A stretch of 23,735 nt of DNA from Lysobacter antibioticus (GTDB taxonomy: Bacteria > Pseudomonadota > Gammaproteobacteria > Xanthomonadales > Xanthomonadaceae): contig NZ_CP013141.1 in the NCBI RefSeq assembly GCF_001442535.1, forward strand, positions 5,426,017-5,449,751, read 5' to 3'. The position numbers and the translations under genes were made by a program. Positions 23,381 to 23,735 of this stretch are shown here, one piece after another. The notes below the pieces were generated by a model, which was not told the origin of the DNA, made no database searches, and worked only from the letters and a program-made list of their open reading frames with translations. How positions within the stretch are numbered: position 1 is the stretch's first letter; each line of letters begins with the position of its first letter.

Positions 23381-23735
23381 TTCGTGCCGCGCCCGCTGCC
23401 GACCACGATCTCGTCGCCTTCCTGGATGTTGCCCGAAACCTCGGTCCAGCTGCCGTCGCTGGCGCCGACGCGGACCACGATCTGTTCCGGCTCGCCCTTG
23501 ACCAGCTTGTACAACGGCACGCGGCGCGCGGTGACGAGGTTAGCGATCTCGGCATCCCATTGCTTGCGCTGGGCGTCGTTGAGCAGGGAGCGGAACGAGC
23601 CGAACTGCTGGTTGAAACGTTCCTGCATGCGCTGGCGCGCCACGCCGGAGACGGCCCCGCCGCTGCGGTTGCCGCGGTTGTTGTTGCCGCCGCCACCGCC
23701 GCCCGGGCCGCGTCCGCCGCCGATGATGATCGGCG
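23377..23735 (-). CDS. MacA-like periplasmic adaptor of the ABC exporter, C-terminal part
   Basis: The frame is open to the right edge, so only the last 118 or so residues are seen. The C-terminal membrane-proximal module is recognisable: RVPLYKLVKGEPEQIVVRVG, then DGSWTEVSGNIQEGDEIVVGSG. Before it lies an insertion: a run of Gly and Asn (PIIIGGGRGPGGGGGG, NNNRGNRSGG) and an amphipathic helical part (MQERFNQQFGSFRSLLNDAQ, RKQWDAEIANL) resembling an LTxxQ/Spy-type helix. The adaptor would link the ABC pump to an outer-membrane channel. The gene ends in an ATGA overlap with the ATPase gene. Confidence 0.85.
   Translation of the reverse strand, partial: PIIIGGGRGPGGGGGGNNNRGNRSGGAVSGVARQRMQERFNQQFGSFRSLLNDAQRKQWDAEIANLVTARRVPLYKLVKGEPEQIVVRVGASDGSWTEVSGNIQEGDEIVVGSGRGTK

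Overview
This window is a stretch of high-GC gammaproteobacterial chromosome, most likely from the Xanthomonadaceae and probably Lysobacter or a close relative. The evidence is the very high GC with strong third-position GC bias, the conserved run lptD-surA-pdxA-rsmA-apaG-apaH followed by folA/thyA/lgt, the GTAG-type REP palindromes typical of Xanthomonadaceae, and an MsrB of the subclass described from Xanthomonas. The genus is inferred from general knowledge; no search was run. No tRNA, rRNA, CRISPR array, intact transposase or prophage gene was seen.

Layout. 1-565 (-): the start of ubiH (ubiquinone biosynthesis). 773-2850 (+): a compact operon of a small membrane protein, a PduO-type cob(I)alamin adenosyltransferase and a histone-deacetylase-family amidohydrolase. 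2851-3774: a non-coding island holding a large composite inverted-repeat element. 3775-4200 (-): msrB. 4329-10084 (+): lptD-surA-pdxA-rsmA with ATGA overlaps or 1-base gaps, linking outer-membrane assembly to vitamin B6 and ribosome maturation. 10367-12333 (+): apaG, apaH and a DUF1287 lipoprotein. 12479-15470 (-): lgt, thyA, a DUF3828-like lipoprotein and folA (thymidylate/folate metabolism and lipoprotein maturation). 15670-17742 (-): lemA and two TPM-domain genes. 17911-19194 (-): terC-like gene and dgkA. 19195-20146: a second non-coding island with a G-quadruplex-prone tandem array, REPs and half of the same composite element. 20147-23735 (-): a secreted TraB/EreA-like protein, then a split MacAB-type ABC exporter (permease, ATPase, and the C-terminus of the adaptor).

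The core genes are ordinary. The unusual content is in the two non-coding islands. The 2958-3656 element is built as REP - hexamer tandem repeat - arm with nested hairpins - spacer - inverted arm - hexamer tandem repeat - REP. Each arm carries a terminator-like hairpin with a T-run, facing inward so that it would stop transcripts entering from the neighbouring gene. The same module occurs once, as a half-element, at 19750-20092, downstream of the 20147 gene and in the orientation that would terminate it. Stem sequences differ between the arms but pairing is kept, which is a sign of selection on structure. I regard this as the best candidate for an under-described system here: a dispersed, non-coding 3'-end module.
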